From GWE2-42-39 sp963668595 (lineage in GTDB: Bacteria; Bacteroidota; Bacteroidia; Bacteroidales; Prolixibacteraceae): a DNA stretch of 64,000 nucleotides. The translations under genes were made by a program, and so were the position numbers. Positions 7,611 to 15,613 of the stretch are shown here, piece by piece (the first letter of the stretch is position 1; every line of letters begins with the position of its first letter). Where the stretch lies: assembly GCA_963668595.1 (NCBI GenBank), contig OY764876.1, positions 806,001-870,000 of the forward strand, given 5' to 3'. Below the pieces are notes generated by a model. That model searched no databases. It saw nothing but the letters and a program-made list of their open reading frames with translations, and was not told the DNA's origin.

Positions 7611-10439
7611 ATGAGCCGGGTGAGTGAAAAATTTAAAGCCGAAGCAAGTCGGATTTGCGGGGCAGAACAAGTGAAAACCGATCGGTTGAGCATTCTTTCG
7701 TACGGAACAGATGCCAGTTTTTATCAATATTTGCCTGAAATAGTTATTGAGGCTCGCAGCGAACAACAAGTGCAGGCTTTGCTTGAAGCAGCTACTTCCT
7801 GCGGTGTTTCATTAACATTTCGTGCCGGAGGAACCAGTCTTTCTGGACAAACGATCAGCGATTCGGTGATTGTGGTAATTCCGCATCAATACTGGAAAAA
7901 ATTTGCGTTTGTTTCTTCCGATCAGAGTATGCAGGTGCAGCCGGGTATGCGAGGGGGAGAGGTGAATTTGCAACTTCGTAAATTTGGTCGGCAAATTGGT
8001 CCGGATCCGGCTTCGGTAAACTCGGCCATGATGGGGGGAATTGTTGCCAATAATGCAAGTGGTATGCGCTCTGGCGTAAAATTGAATTCATATCATTTGC
8101 TGAATGCTCTTCGTATTGTATTTGCTGACGGAACGATTTTGGATACAGAAGATAAAGCATCCAGAAAATCATTCATGTCAGAAAAAAAAGAGTGGATTGA
8201 CGGCATTTCGCAGATGCGCCGGGAAATTCTTTCACATCCCGATTGGGTTGAAAAAATCAAAAGAAAATATAGCATCAAAAATACCATTGGTTACGGGCTG
8301 AATAGTTTAGTTGATTTTGATGATCCGATCGATATTATTGCGCATTTGATGGTTGGCTCGGAGGGAACGCTGGGGTTCATTTCTTCAATTGGAATGAAAA
8401 CGGTGCCGCTTGAACCTTATACAGCAACCGGACTTTTGCTTTTTAACTCGTTGCCCGATGCCTGTCGTGCAGCCATTATTTTGAATGAAAATCATGCTTC
8501 TGCTATCGAGTTAATTGACCGAAAAGCCTTGCTGGCAATCGAGAATAACCAGGGAATACCTACTTATATTAAAGGTTTGGCTGATGGTGTAACTGCTTTG
8601 CTCGTCGATTTTACAGCTCTATCGTCGGATGAACTTCAGAAAAAAATAAAACAGGCACAGAATGAGTTGTCGGTTTTTGAAGCTGTGCGTCCATTTGAAT
8701 TTAGTTCGTCTCCGGTTGATATTGCCCGTTTGTGGAATGTTCGGAAAGGAATTTTTCCTGCAGTGGGAGGAAACAGAAAAGCTGGTACCACTGTATTTAT
8801 TGAGGATGTGGCTTTTCATTTGCCCGATTTGCCTCAGGCTCTTTCTGATTTGAAAGAAATGCTTGAGCGCTACGGGTATGCCGATGCTGTGATTTACGGA
8901 CATGCCAACGACGGAAATGTGCATTTTATTTTTTCCGAAGACATGCGGAAAACGGAAAATGTAGAACGTTATGCCTGTTTTATGGACGAAGTAGCCACGA
9001 TGGTGGTTGATAAATATGATGGCTCGTTGAAGGCCGAACATGGAACGGGGCGAAACATGGCTCCTTATGTGCAGAAAGAATGGGGCAATGGTTTGTATGA
9101 TATTCATTGTAGAATAAAGAAACTGTTTGATCCAAAAGGAATACTAAACCCCGGAGTAATGATTAATGCCGATGAGCAGGTGCATTTGCGTAACATTAAA
9201 TACATGCCGGTAAGCGACCCACTGGTTGATAAATGCGTTGAATGTGGCTTCTGTGAAGTAAATTGTTTGACGAATGGACTGAATATGAGTGCTCGTCAGC
9301 GAATTATTGCTTTTCGGGAATTGAGGCGGATGGCTGAACGCAAAAATACAGTTTCGGAACAGAAGATATTGTTTCAGGCATTTCATAAAAACGGAGTAGA
9401 TACTTGTGCTGGCGATGGATTGTGTGCAACTTCTTGTCCGGTTGGTATCGATACGGGGCAGTTAGTGAAAAAACTTCGTGGATTGCAGCATGGACAAACA
9501 TCGAAGTCTGTGGCTTCATGGATCGGAAATCATATGCCGGTTACGCAAACGATGGTTCGCGCCGGCTTGAGTTTTTCGCATGGAATATCTCATCTCGTGA
9601 GCCGAAAAGGTTTGTATTCGCTAACCAGTGCAATGCATCGCATTTCGGGCGGACGTATGCCTGTGTGGCACGGTTGGTATCCGAAATCGGCTAGGGTGAA
9701 ACAGTTCGCGAATGTTGGAGCGAGTAAGCGGCAGGTGGTGTATTTTCCGAGTTGTATCAGTCAAACAATGGGCGCTTCGCCGCTTGGGCAGAGCCCGAAA
9801 TCGCAGATTGATGTGACCTTGGAGGTTCTTGAACGTGCCGGGTATGAAATTATTTTCCCTAAACGAATGAGCGCTTTGTGTTGCGGAACTCCATGGGAGA
9901 GTAAGGGATTTTTTGAGGTAGCCAATCGTAAATCGGAGGAACTGGAACAAGCCTTGTTTGATGCAAGTCGTGCTGGCGAAATTCCGGTGCTTATTGATAC
10001 CAGTCCGTGTTTGTATCGCATGCGCAGAGTAATCAGCAGTAAGCTCGAATTGTATGAACCGGTTGAATTTGCTCTTAAATTTTTGGTTGATCAGTTACCG
10101 ATTCAAAAAGTTTCTGGTCGGATAGCTTTGCACAGTACTTGTACTACAACCAAAATGGGGCTGAAAGATCAATTGCTACAACTTGGGAAAATGCTGGCCG
10201 ATGATGCATTCATCCCTGAAAATGTAGGATGTTGTGGTTTTGCCGGAGATAAAGGATTTACTCAGCCTGAAATAAATACCTGGGCACTGAGAAATTTAAA
10301 AGAGCAAACAGCGGGTTGTGATGGTGGTTATTCCAATAGTCGTACATGCGAAATTGGCTTGTCTCAGAATAGCGGAATTGAATATCGTTCGGTATTTTAT
10401 TTGCTCGAACAGGCGAGTAGGAACGTTAAAAAAGGATAA
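7611..10439 (+). CDS. FAD- and Fe-S-binding D-2-hydroxyacid dehydrogenase, probably D-lactate dehydrogenase
   Basis: This 942-residue fusion has an N-terminal PCMH-type FAD domain (FRAGGTSLSGQT near residue 70), a FAD-oxidase C-terminal domain (YGHANDGNVHF, DPKGILNPGVM), two ferredoxin-like clusters (CVECGFCEVNC near 540 and CAGDGLCATSC near 597), and two CCG domains (CCGTPWE and CCGFAGDKG). It resembles GlcD plus GlcF in one chain, as in Bacteroidota D-lactate or D-2-hydroxyglutarate dehydrogenases that pass electrons to quinone. Glycolate remains possible. The neighbours are a MurNAc-releasing enzyme and a FadR/LldR-type regulator, which favours D-lactate. No signal peptide is seen; it is likely peripheral on the cytoplasmic membrane face. 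Confidence 0.88.
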   Translation: MSRVSEKFKAEASRICGAEQVKTDRLSILSYGTDASFYQYLPEIVIEARSEQQVQALLEAATSCGVSLTFRAGGTSLSGQTISDSVIVVIPHQYWKKFAFVSSDQSMQVQPGMRGGEVNLQLRKFGRQIGPDPASVNSAMMGGIVANNASGMRSGVKLNSYHLLNALRIVFADGTILDTEDKASRKSFMSEKKEWIDGISQMRREILSHPDWVEKIKRKYSIKNTIGYGLNSLVDFDDPIDIIAHLMVGSEGTLGFISSIGMKTVPLEPYTATGLLLFNSLPDACRAAIILNENHASAIELIDRKALLAIENNQGIPTYIKGLADGVTALLVDFTALSSDELQKKIKQAQNELSVFEAVRPFEFSSSPVDIARLWNVRKGIFPAVGGNRKAGTTVFIEDVAFHLPDLPQALSDLKEMLERYGYADAVIYGHANDGNVHFIFSEDMRKTENVERYACFMDEVATMVVDKYDGSLKAEHGTGRNMAPYVQKEWGNGLYDIHCRIKKLFDPKGILNPGVMINADEQVHLRNIKYMPVSDPLVDKCVECGFCEVNCLTNGLNMSARQRIIAFRELRRMAERKNTVSEQKILFQAFHKNGVDTCAGDGLCATSCPVGIDTGQLVKKLRGLQHGQTSKSVASWIGNHMPVTQTMVRAGLSFSHGISHLVSRKGLYSLTSAMHRISGGRMPVWHGWYPKSARVKQFANVGASKRQVVYFPSCISQTMGASPLGQSPKSQIDVTLEVLERAGYEIIFPKRMSALCCGTPWESKGFFEVANRKSEELEQALFDASRAGEIPVLIDTSPCLYRMRRVISSKLELYEPVEFALKFLVDQLPIQKVSGRIALHSTCTTTKMGLKDQLLQLGKMLADDAFIPENVGCCGFAGDKGFTQPEINTWALRNLKEQTAGCDGGYSNSRTCEIGLSQNSGIEYRSVFYLLEQASRNVKKG

Positions 10440-10473
10440 ATAAGTCATACTACATATTTAATACATTTTATAC

Positions 10474-10489
10474 TATCTTTGTAGAACAA
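10474..10489 (+). promoter_or_regulatory. -7 box and FadR-type operator before the regulator gene
   Basis: TATCTTTG (10474-10481) fits the TAnnTTTG -7 element. It overlaps the inverted repeat TTGT-AGA-ACAA (10479-10489), which fits the TNGTNNNACNA consensus reported for FadR-subfamily GntR regulators. That would allow autorepression. No clear TTG was found at the -33 position. Confidence 0.45.
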
Positions 10490-10521
10490 CACAAAAAAGA
10501 TAACATAAAAAGAGACAAGGT

Positions 10522-11253
10522 ATGGATGATATTTTTGGTAAAATCGGAAGTAAAATAACACTTAGTCAAAAGATTGAGCGCAGGATTGAAGCGGCCATCC
10601 GTGATAAAAAATTGGCTGTTGGTTCAAAACTTCCGACGGAACGAGAACTGTGTGAATCGTTTGGAGTCAGCCGTACCGCCCTGCGCGAAGCTCTTCGTCG
10701 TTTAAGTGCAAGAGGTCTTGTTGAGATCACAAAAGGTAGTGGAATGTATGTGACCGGCCTCAAAATTGATGATGCAATTAAAAATCTGAATTTGTATTAT
10801 GACATGCAATTCGACCGCAATTTGATTGCGCAGATTATTGAGGTTCGTCGTTTGTTTGAACCGGAAATTGCACGTCTTGCAGCCAAACAAAGGCTTCAGC
10901 ATGACCTGAGTGAATTGCAGGATAATATCGAAAAATTTAAGGAATGTAATCCGGATAACATTCAGCTGGAAGCAGACCTGGATAATAAATTTCATCTAAC
11001 CATTGCAATGGCTACTCACAATCCGATTGTGCAGATTTCAATGGAACCCATTTATTCATTGCTCCCTCGTATGCGTAACCTGATTTATGCTAATGTTGAA
11101 GGAGAAAAAGATGTGACGCTGGATTATCATATACGCATTTTTAATGCGATCAATACCCAGAACGGAAATGATGCCGCTCAATTAATGGCTGAGCATTTAA
11201 AACGTACGATGGATATATATTACAAGTACTTGCACGGGGCTTATTCATTATAA
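10522..11253 (+). CDS. GntR-family transcriptional regulator, FadR/FCD subfamily
   Basis: The protein has 243 residues. Residues 15-80 form a winged helix-turn-helix with the GntR signature LPTERELCESFGVSRTALREAL. Residues about 95-235 form an FCD ligand domain with the metal-site residues in LDNKFHLTIAMATHNP and a later histidine in HIRIFNAI. FCD regulators sense small carboxylates such as lactate, glycolate, gluconate and galactonate. The gene lies 82 bases after the D-lactate dehydrogenase on the same strand, so D-lactate or a related acid is a plausible inducer. A candidate operator overlaps its own promoter. It may also control the divergent NamZ-like gene and the operon that follows. 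Confidence 0.9.
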   Translation: MDDIFGKIGSKITLSQKIERRIEAAIRDKKLAVGSKLPTERELCESFGVSRTALREALRRLSARGLVEITKGSGMYVTGLKIDDAIKNLNLYYDMQFDRNLIAQIIEVRRLFEPEIARLAAKQRLQHDLSELQDNIEKFKECNPDNIQLEADLDNKFHLTIAMATHNPIVQISMEPIYSLLPRMRNLIYANVEGEKDVTLDYHIRIFNAINTQNGNDAAQLMAEHLKRTMDIYYKYLHGAYSL

Positions 11254-11458
11254 AACGATTATAGAATTCGTTTTCTCGTTTGGGCTTGATAATTTGATCG
11301 TGCAGACTGAAAATTCAGACTGAGAAGGAGCTTCTGATGTCGTCTTTTTCTTGTTTAGAATGACAGCTCATTGTTGATTGATTGGGTTACTCCGTTTTAT
11401 TATTGTGTCGTTTTTCTACTAAATAAATCTCGTTTTTTTACTCTAAATCGAATTTTTG

Positions 11459-12898
11459 ATGAAGAATTTAATTCAATGGTGGTCGATTGTTTTGCTGGTG
11501 TGTTTGTTTTTTTCCTGTGGTAATTCAATCCAAATTACAGAACAGGCAAAGGAATTAATTGCAGAAGGAAACTTTGATGAAGCATCGTCTGTAATTGTGC
11601 AAAAAATTCTTCCGGATGAAACTGACTCTGTGCAGAAAGATTATTGGCAGAATCAGCTTGAATGGATGAGACGAATGAAAATTGAATTTTCTGTATCAGG
11701 AGAAGACGCAAAGAAGGTGTTGACAGAATATTATCCCGCATTGACCGATTCGATGATGGAGTCGTGGGAGAATTCCGGCGATTTGGAAATGAGAATTATC
11801 GATGGAGAGAAGCGTTATTTTAATCGGGCAGTAAGTAATTTTTTCAGAATTAATAAGCAGGCCAAAGAAGTTAAAGCTTTGCGGGATGGAACTCAGTTGA
11901 AAGGTGTGTCATTATTTCAGCAACGCTATTTGCCTGAATTGTTTGAAACAGGTAAGGCTGTTAAGGGGCAACCGTTTGATAAACGAGAGATAGAACTTGT
12001 TTATACGATTCGTTTGAAGGCAAATGCAGTTCCTGCAGGAGAAATTGTCCGTTGCTGGATGCCGTACCCACGAACAGGACTGCAAAACTTATTTGATTTG
12101 GAGCTTTTGGGACACAGTGAAGCGGAATATGTTATTGCCCCGGATAGTTGTCATCATCGTACCATATATATGGAGAAACCGGCAGTGTTAGATTCTGCAA
12201 CTGTTTTTCAGGTTTCTTATCGTTTCCGTACCGCAGCTTTGTGGTATGATCTTCGGCCCGAAGAAGTAAAAGCATACGATGTAAATAGTGATTTGTATCG
12301 TAAATATACGGCAGAACGTTTGCCTCATATTATTCTTTCTGATACGATTCGTAATTTGGCCCGATCTATCGTTGGAGCTGAAACAAATTCTGTAGAGCAG
12401 GTTCGCTTGCTTTATTATTGGTTGAATGATCATATTCCCTGGGCCGGTGCTTTAGAATATTCAGTGATGGAGTGCATTCCCGAGTATGTATTACAGCATC
12501 ACCGAGGTGATTGCGGAATGCAGACTTTTTTGTTTTTAAGCATGGCGCGTAGCTTGGGAATTCCTTGCCGTTGGCAGAGTGGCTGGTATTTAATGCCGGA
12601 AGAGAAAAATCTGCATGATTGGGCCGAAGTGTATTACGAAGGTATTGGTTGGGTGCCGTTGGATGCCTCGTTTAAATTGGTTGATTCTCCTGATTTGCGT
12701 ATTCATGAATTCTTTATGAACGGACTCGATAGTTACCGTTTGATTGTGAATAATGATGTGGCACGTGATTTATTTCCGGCAAAGAAATATATGCGTAGTG
12801 AGCCATTCGATTTTCAGCGCGGAGAGCTTGAATGGAGAAATGGAAACTTGTATTTTGATACCTGGACTTATTCGATGCAAATTAATAAAGCACAATAG
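11459..12898 (+). CDS. Transglutaminase-fold lipoprotein
   Basis: The ATG at 11459 is used; the TTG three bases upstream gives a double Met and is not needed. The 479-residue product has a lipoprotein signal ending LFFSCG. After a 250-residue region without a recognised domain comes a transglutaminase-like core: GDCGMQTFLF with the cysteine near residue 351, LHDWAEVYY with the histidine near 385, and PLDASF with the aspartate near 402. Such domains in bacteria are usually cysteine peptidases or amidases rather than cross-linkers. The position, just upstream of an NlpC/P60 endopeptidase and a dipeptide epimerase, suggests action on peptidoglycan peptides in the periplasm. There are no acidic residues after the lipid cysteine, so surface export is not indicated. 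Confidence 0.85.
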   Translation: MKNLIQWWSIVLLVCLFFSCGNSIQITEQAKELIAEGNFDEASSVIVQKILPDETDSVQKDYWQNQLEWMRRMKIEFSVSGEDAKKVLTEYYPALTDSMMESWENSGDLEMRIIDGEKRYFNRAVSNFFRINKQAKEVKALRDGTQLKGVSLFQQRYLPELFETGKAVKGQPFDKREIELVYTIRLKANAVPAGEIVRCWMPYPRTGLQNLFDLELLGHSEAEYVIAPDSCHHRTIYMEKPAVLDSATVFQVSYRFRTAALWYDLRPEEVKAYDVNSDLYRKYTAERLPHIILSDTIRNLARSIVGAETNSVEQVRLLYYWLNDHIPWAGALEYSVMECIPEYVLQHHRGDCGMQTFLFLSMARSLGIPCRWQSGWYLMPEEKNLHDWAEVYYEGIGWVPLDASFKLVDSPDLRIHEFFMNGLDSYRLIVNNDVARDLFPAKKYMRSEPFDFQRGELEWRNGNLYFDTWTYSMQINKAQ

Positions 12899-13229
12899 CT
12901 TATGTTTCTGAAATATGTTGACTTTTTTGTTTCTATATTGATATTTAGATGGTTTTGTGGAAAATAGATGAAGTGTATTGTATCATAAAATACAAATTGT
13001 GTTTTTTTTGGTTTTTTTTATTTATTATTAATGTAACCTTTGCTTGTGTATTTTTCGTAAAAATAATGTCATTTATTTTCGCCTTTATCGTAATTCTCAG
13101 TAATATAAAAAATTAGCAATTATTTGTAATGTGAAAATACCTGTTATAAAACATTATTTTCATGCTTGAAAATTGAAAATTCAGTTCTATTTTTGGATAC
13201 ACGTAAGATGTATTACAAATTTAGTTTTG
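12899..13229. other. AT-rich intergenic region with promoter
   Basis: This 331-base non-coding stretch is very AT-rich with long T runs. Apart from the promoter at 13166-13195 and the motif at 13208-13220, nothing gene-like is seen. No strong terminator hairpin follows the transglutaminase gene. Confidence 0.6.
13166..13195 (+). promoter_or_regulatory. Promoter of the NlpC/P60-epimerase-SusCD operon
   Basis: TTG (13166-13168), a 19-base spacer and TATTTTTG (13188-13195) match the Bacteroidota -33/-7 consensus. The predicted leader is about 30 bases and contains ATGTATTACAAAT (13208-13220), close to a motif in the NamZ/D-lactate dehydrogenase divergent region. Confidence 0.6.
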
Positions 13230-14426
13230 ATGAAAAAAATACTCATAGCACTAACCTTAATCGTATTAGTACTGAATTCGTGTACGAAATCTGATTTCTT
13301 TTCGGTAGGAGGACTTTGTTTGTCTTCTGTTAGTCAGTATTTTGTGCCTGATTCGAGAGAGGGATTACTGACTGTTTCTTTTAAAAATCAGGAAGGAAAG
13401 TTAGTCGTGACAGGTGAAACAAATATCCCTTCAGCAAAAGATTCTCTGCTTGTATTACTTCGCAATAATTATTCTGACGTGGTTGACAGCTTGGTTGTAT
13501 TGCCAAATACTGAACGTGATTCGATGATTTGGGGTGTTGTCAACGTTAGTGTATGTAACTTGCGTTTGGGGATTGGCCACGATGCGGAGATGGTTTCTCA
13601 GGCTATATTGGGGACTCCGGTTAGTGTACTGAAAAAGCAAGGTGGCTGGTGTATGGTACAGACTCCGGATAAATACATTAGCTGGGTCGATGATGATGCA
13701 CTTGCGCTTATGTCTGAAAGAATGTTTCAGGATTGGAAAAATAGTGTCAAATGTGTGTATATCCCCGATTTTGGCATCGCGTATAACTCAGATAAAAAGC
13801 CAGTGACCGATTTGGTTGCCGGATCGATACTTCAGGTTGAAAAAGAAAATGGTACCAGTTGCGAAGTGAAAATGCCTGACGGGCGTTTGTTTGTACTTGC
13901 AAATACTGATGTGGAAGATTTTGGTAAGTGGATTAATCGAGAGATACCAACAGCAGGTGAGCTAATTAATACTGCCCGTCGATTTATGGGACGTCCGTAT
14001 TTGTGGGGAGGAACTTCAACAAAAGGTATTGATTGTAGTGGCTTTGTTAAAACAGTATATTATTTAAATGGACTTATTCTAGCTCGTGATGCATCGTTGC
14101 AATTTAGGCATGGAGAACTGATTGAATCGGCTCAGGGATGGCAAAATCTTGCTCCCGGAGATTTGATTTTTTTCGGACGAAAGCCAACTGACGATAAACC
14201 TGCAAAGGCTACTCATGTTGGGATGTATATCGGAGAAGGTGAGTTTATTCATTCGGCAGGAATGGTCAAAGAAAACAGTTTCGATCCTCAAAAAGCAAAC
14301 TATTCAGAATTTCGTTCAATTAGCTGGCTGGGAGGGAGACGAGTTCTGAATAGTGTTGGACAGACCGGAATTATAAAAATATCTGATCATCCGTGGTATT
14401 CGAAACAACCAGAAAATAATAACTAA
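13230..14426 (+). CDS. NlpC/P60 family endopeptidase lipoprotein (C40)
   Basis: The protein has 398 residues from the ATG at 13230; an in-frame upstream codon at 13173 would put extra residues before the signal peptide. It has a lipoprotein signal with lipobox LNSC. The middle holds SH3b-like beta segments. The C-terminal C40 domain shows GIDCSGF (cysteine near 268), ATHVGMYIG (histidine near 328) and EFIHSAG. Proteins of this layout, like YkfC and BVU dipeptidyl-peptidase VI types, cut the gamma-D-Glu to diamino-acid bond in muropeptides and release L-Ala-D-Glu. The next gene encodes the epimerase for that dipeptide, which supports this specificity. It is probably anchored facing the periplasm. 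Confidence 0.93.
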   Translation: MKKILIALTLIVLVLNSCTKSDFFSVGGLCLSSVSQYFVPDSREGLLTVSFKNQEGKLVVTGETNIPSAKDSLLVLLRNNYSDVVDSLVVLPNTERDSMIWGVVNVSVCNLRLGIGHDAEMVSQAILGTPVSVLKKQGGWCMVQTPDKYISWVDDDALALMSERMFQDWKNSVKCVYIPDFGIAYNSDKKPVTDLVAGSILQVEKENGTSCEVKMPDGRLFVLANTDVEDFGKWINREIPTAGELINTARRFMGRPYLWGGTSTKGIDCSGFVKTVYYLNGLILARDASLQFRHGELIESAQGWQNLAPGDLIFFGRKPTDDKPAKATHVGMYIGEGEFIHSAGMVKENSFDPQKANYSEFRSISWLGGRRVLNSVGQTGIIKISDHPWYSKQPENNN

Positions 14427-14439
14427 AAGAGATAAAAGC

Positions 14440-15573
14440 GTGAAAACAAACCGACGACAATTTCTTGAAGCAGGCGGAATGCTGGCTGGTATGGCGGCTA
14501 TCGTACCGGCTATGCAAAGCTGTCAGCCAACAAGTCGTTTCAAATTAAACGGAATGGGATTGAAATTATCGTTTGAACCCTATGAATTGCAATTGAAGCA
14601 TGTATTTACGATTGCCTCATTTTCAAGAAAGACAACTCCGGTAATGTTGGTGAAGATTGAATGGGAAGGCTTTGTCGGCTATGGCGAAGCATCAATGCCT
14701 CCGTATCTGGGCGAATCTCATCAAACGGCAACCGAATTCCTGACAAGTTTGGATTTGGCTCAGTTTACTGATCCTTTCCGGATGGAAGAAATTCTTGATT
14801 ATGTAGATGGTAAAGCTGTCGGAAATGCAGCCGCCAAAGCATCTGTGGACATCGCATTACACGATTTGGTTGGAAAACTTCTCGATCAACCCTGGTTTCG
14901 AATTTGGGGATACAATCGTGAAAATGCGCCTGTAACCACTTTTACTATTGGTATCGACAGTCCGGACGTCGTTCGGGAAAAGGTAAAGGAAGCATCTCCG
15001 TATAAAATGCTGAAAATTAAAATAGGAAAGGGTACCGAAAAGCAAATGATTGAAGCAGTTCGATCGGTTACCGACGTGCAGCTTTGTGTGGATGCAAATC
15101 AGGCATGGACGGATCGGCAGGAAGCACTCGATTGGGCATTTTGGTTGAAAGAACAGGGGATTGTCTTCATCGAACAACCTATGGCAAAAGGAAATCTGGA
15201 TGACAATGCATGGCTGACTCAACATAGTCCACTTCCGACTATGGCTGATGAGGCAGTGCAGCGCTTGCCTGATGTTCAGCGCTTATATGGGGTGTATTCC
15301 GGAATCAATTGCAAACTGATGAAATGTACTGGTATGCGTGAAGCTCACCGGATGATGGAATTAACTCGCTCGCTGGGAATGAAAGCTATGATTGGCTGTA
15401 TGACTGAAACATCATGCGGAACAAGTGCGGCAGCTCAGCTTTCACCAATTGTTGATTGGGCTGATTTGGACGGGAATCTGCTCATTGCAAACGATCCCTA
15501 TTGTGGGATCGAAATACAGGACGGAAAGGTGATTATTCCGGACCGTCCCGGTATAGGAATTTTGGTTGTATAA
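14440..15573 (+). CDS. Exported L-Ala-D/L-Glu (dipeptide) epimerase, enolase superfamily
   Basis: The GTG at 14440, 13 bases after the previous stop, gives 377 residues starting MKTNRRQFLEAGG, a twin-arginine signal, followed by the lipobox-like MQSC. The enolase-superfamily barrel carries the two acid/base lysines (KIKIG near 192-194 and NCKLMK near 291), the metal ligands in DANQAW, IEQPM and ADEA, and the DLDG motif near 342 that marks dipeptide epimerases. The reaction is L-Ala-D-Glu to L-Ala-L-Glu, the step that lets muropeptide dipeptides enter normal metabolism. The E. coli and B. subtilis enzymes are cytoplasmic, so a Tat/lipoprotein signal is notable. The gene is cotranscribed with the NlpC/P60 gene. 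Confidence 0.92.
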   Translation: MKTNRRQFLEAGGMLAGMAAIVPAMQSCQPTSRFKLNGMGLKLSFEPYELQLKHVFTIASFSRKTTPVMLVKIEWEGFVGYGEASMPPYLGESHQTATEFLTSLDLAQFTDPFRMEEILDYVDGKAVGNAAAKASVDIALHDLVGKLLDQPWFRIWGYNRENAPVTTFTIGIDSPDVVREKVKEASPYKMLKIKIGKGTEKQMIEAVRSVTDVQLCVDANQAWTDRQEALDWAFWLKEQGIVFIEQPMAKGNLDDNAWLTQHSPLPTMADEAVQRLPDVQRLYGVYSGINCKLMKCTGMREAHRMMELTRSLGMKAMIGCMTETSCGTSAAAQLSPIVDWADLDGNLLIANDPYCGIEIQDGKVIIPDRPGIGILVV

Positions 15574-15613
15574 TATAACTAAATCTATTTCTTTCAAATT
15601 AAATCAATTAATT

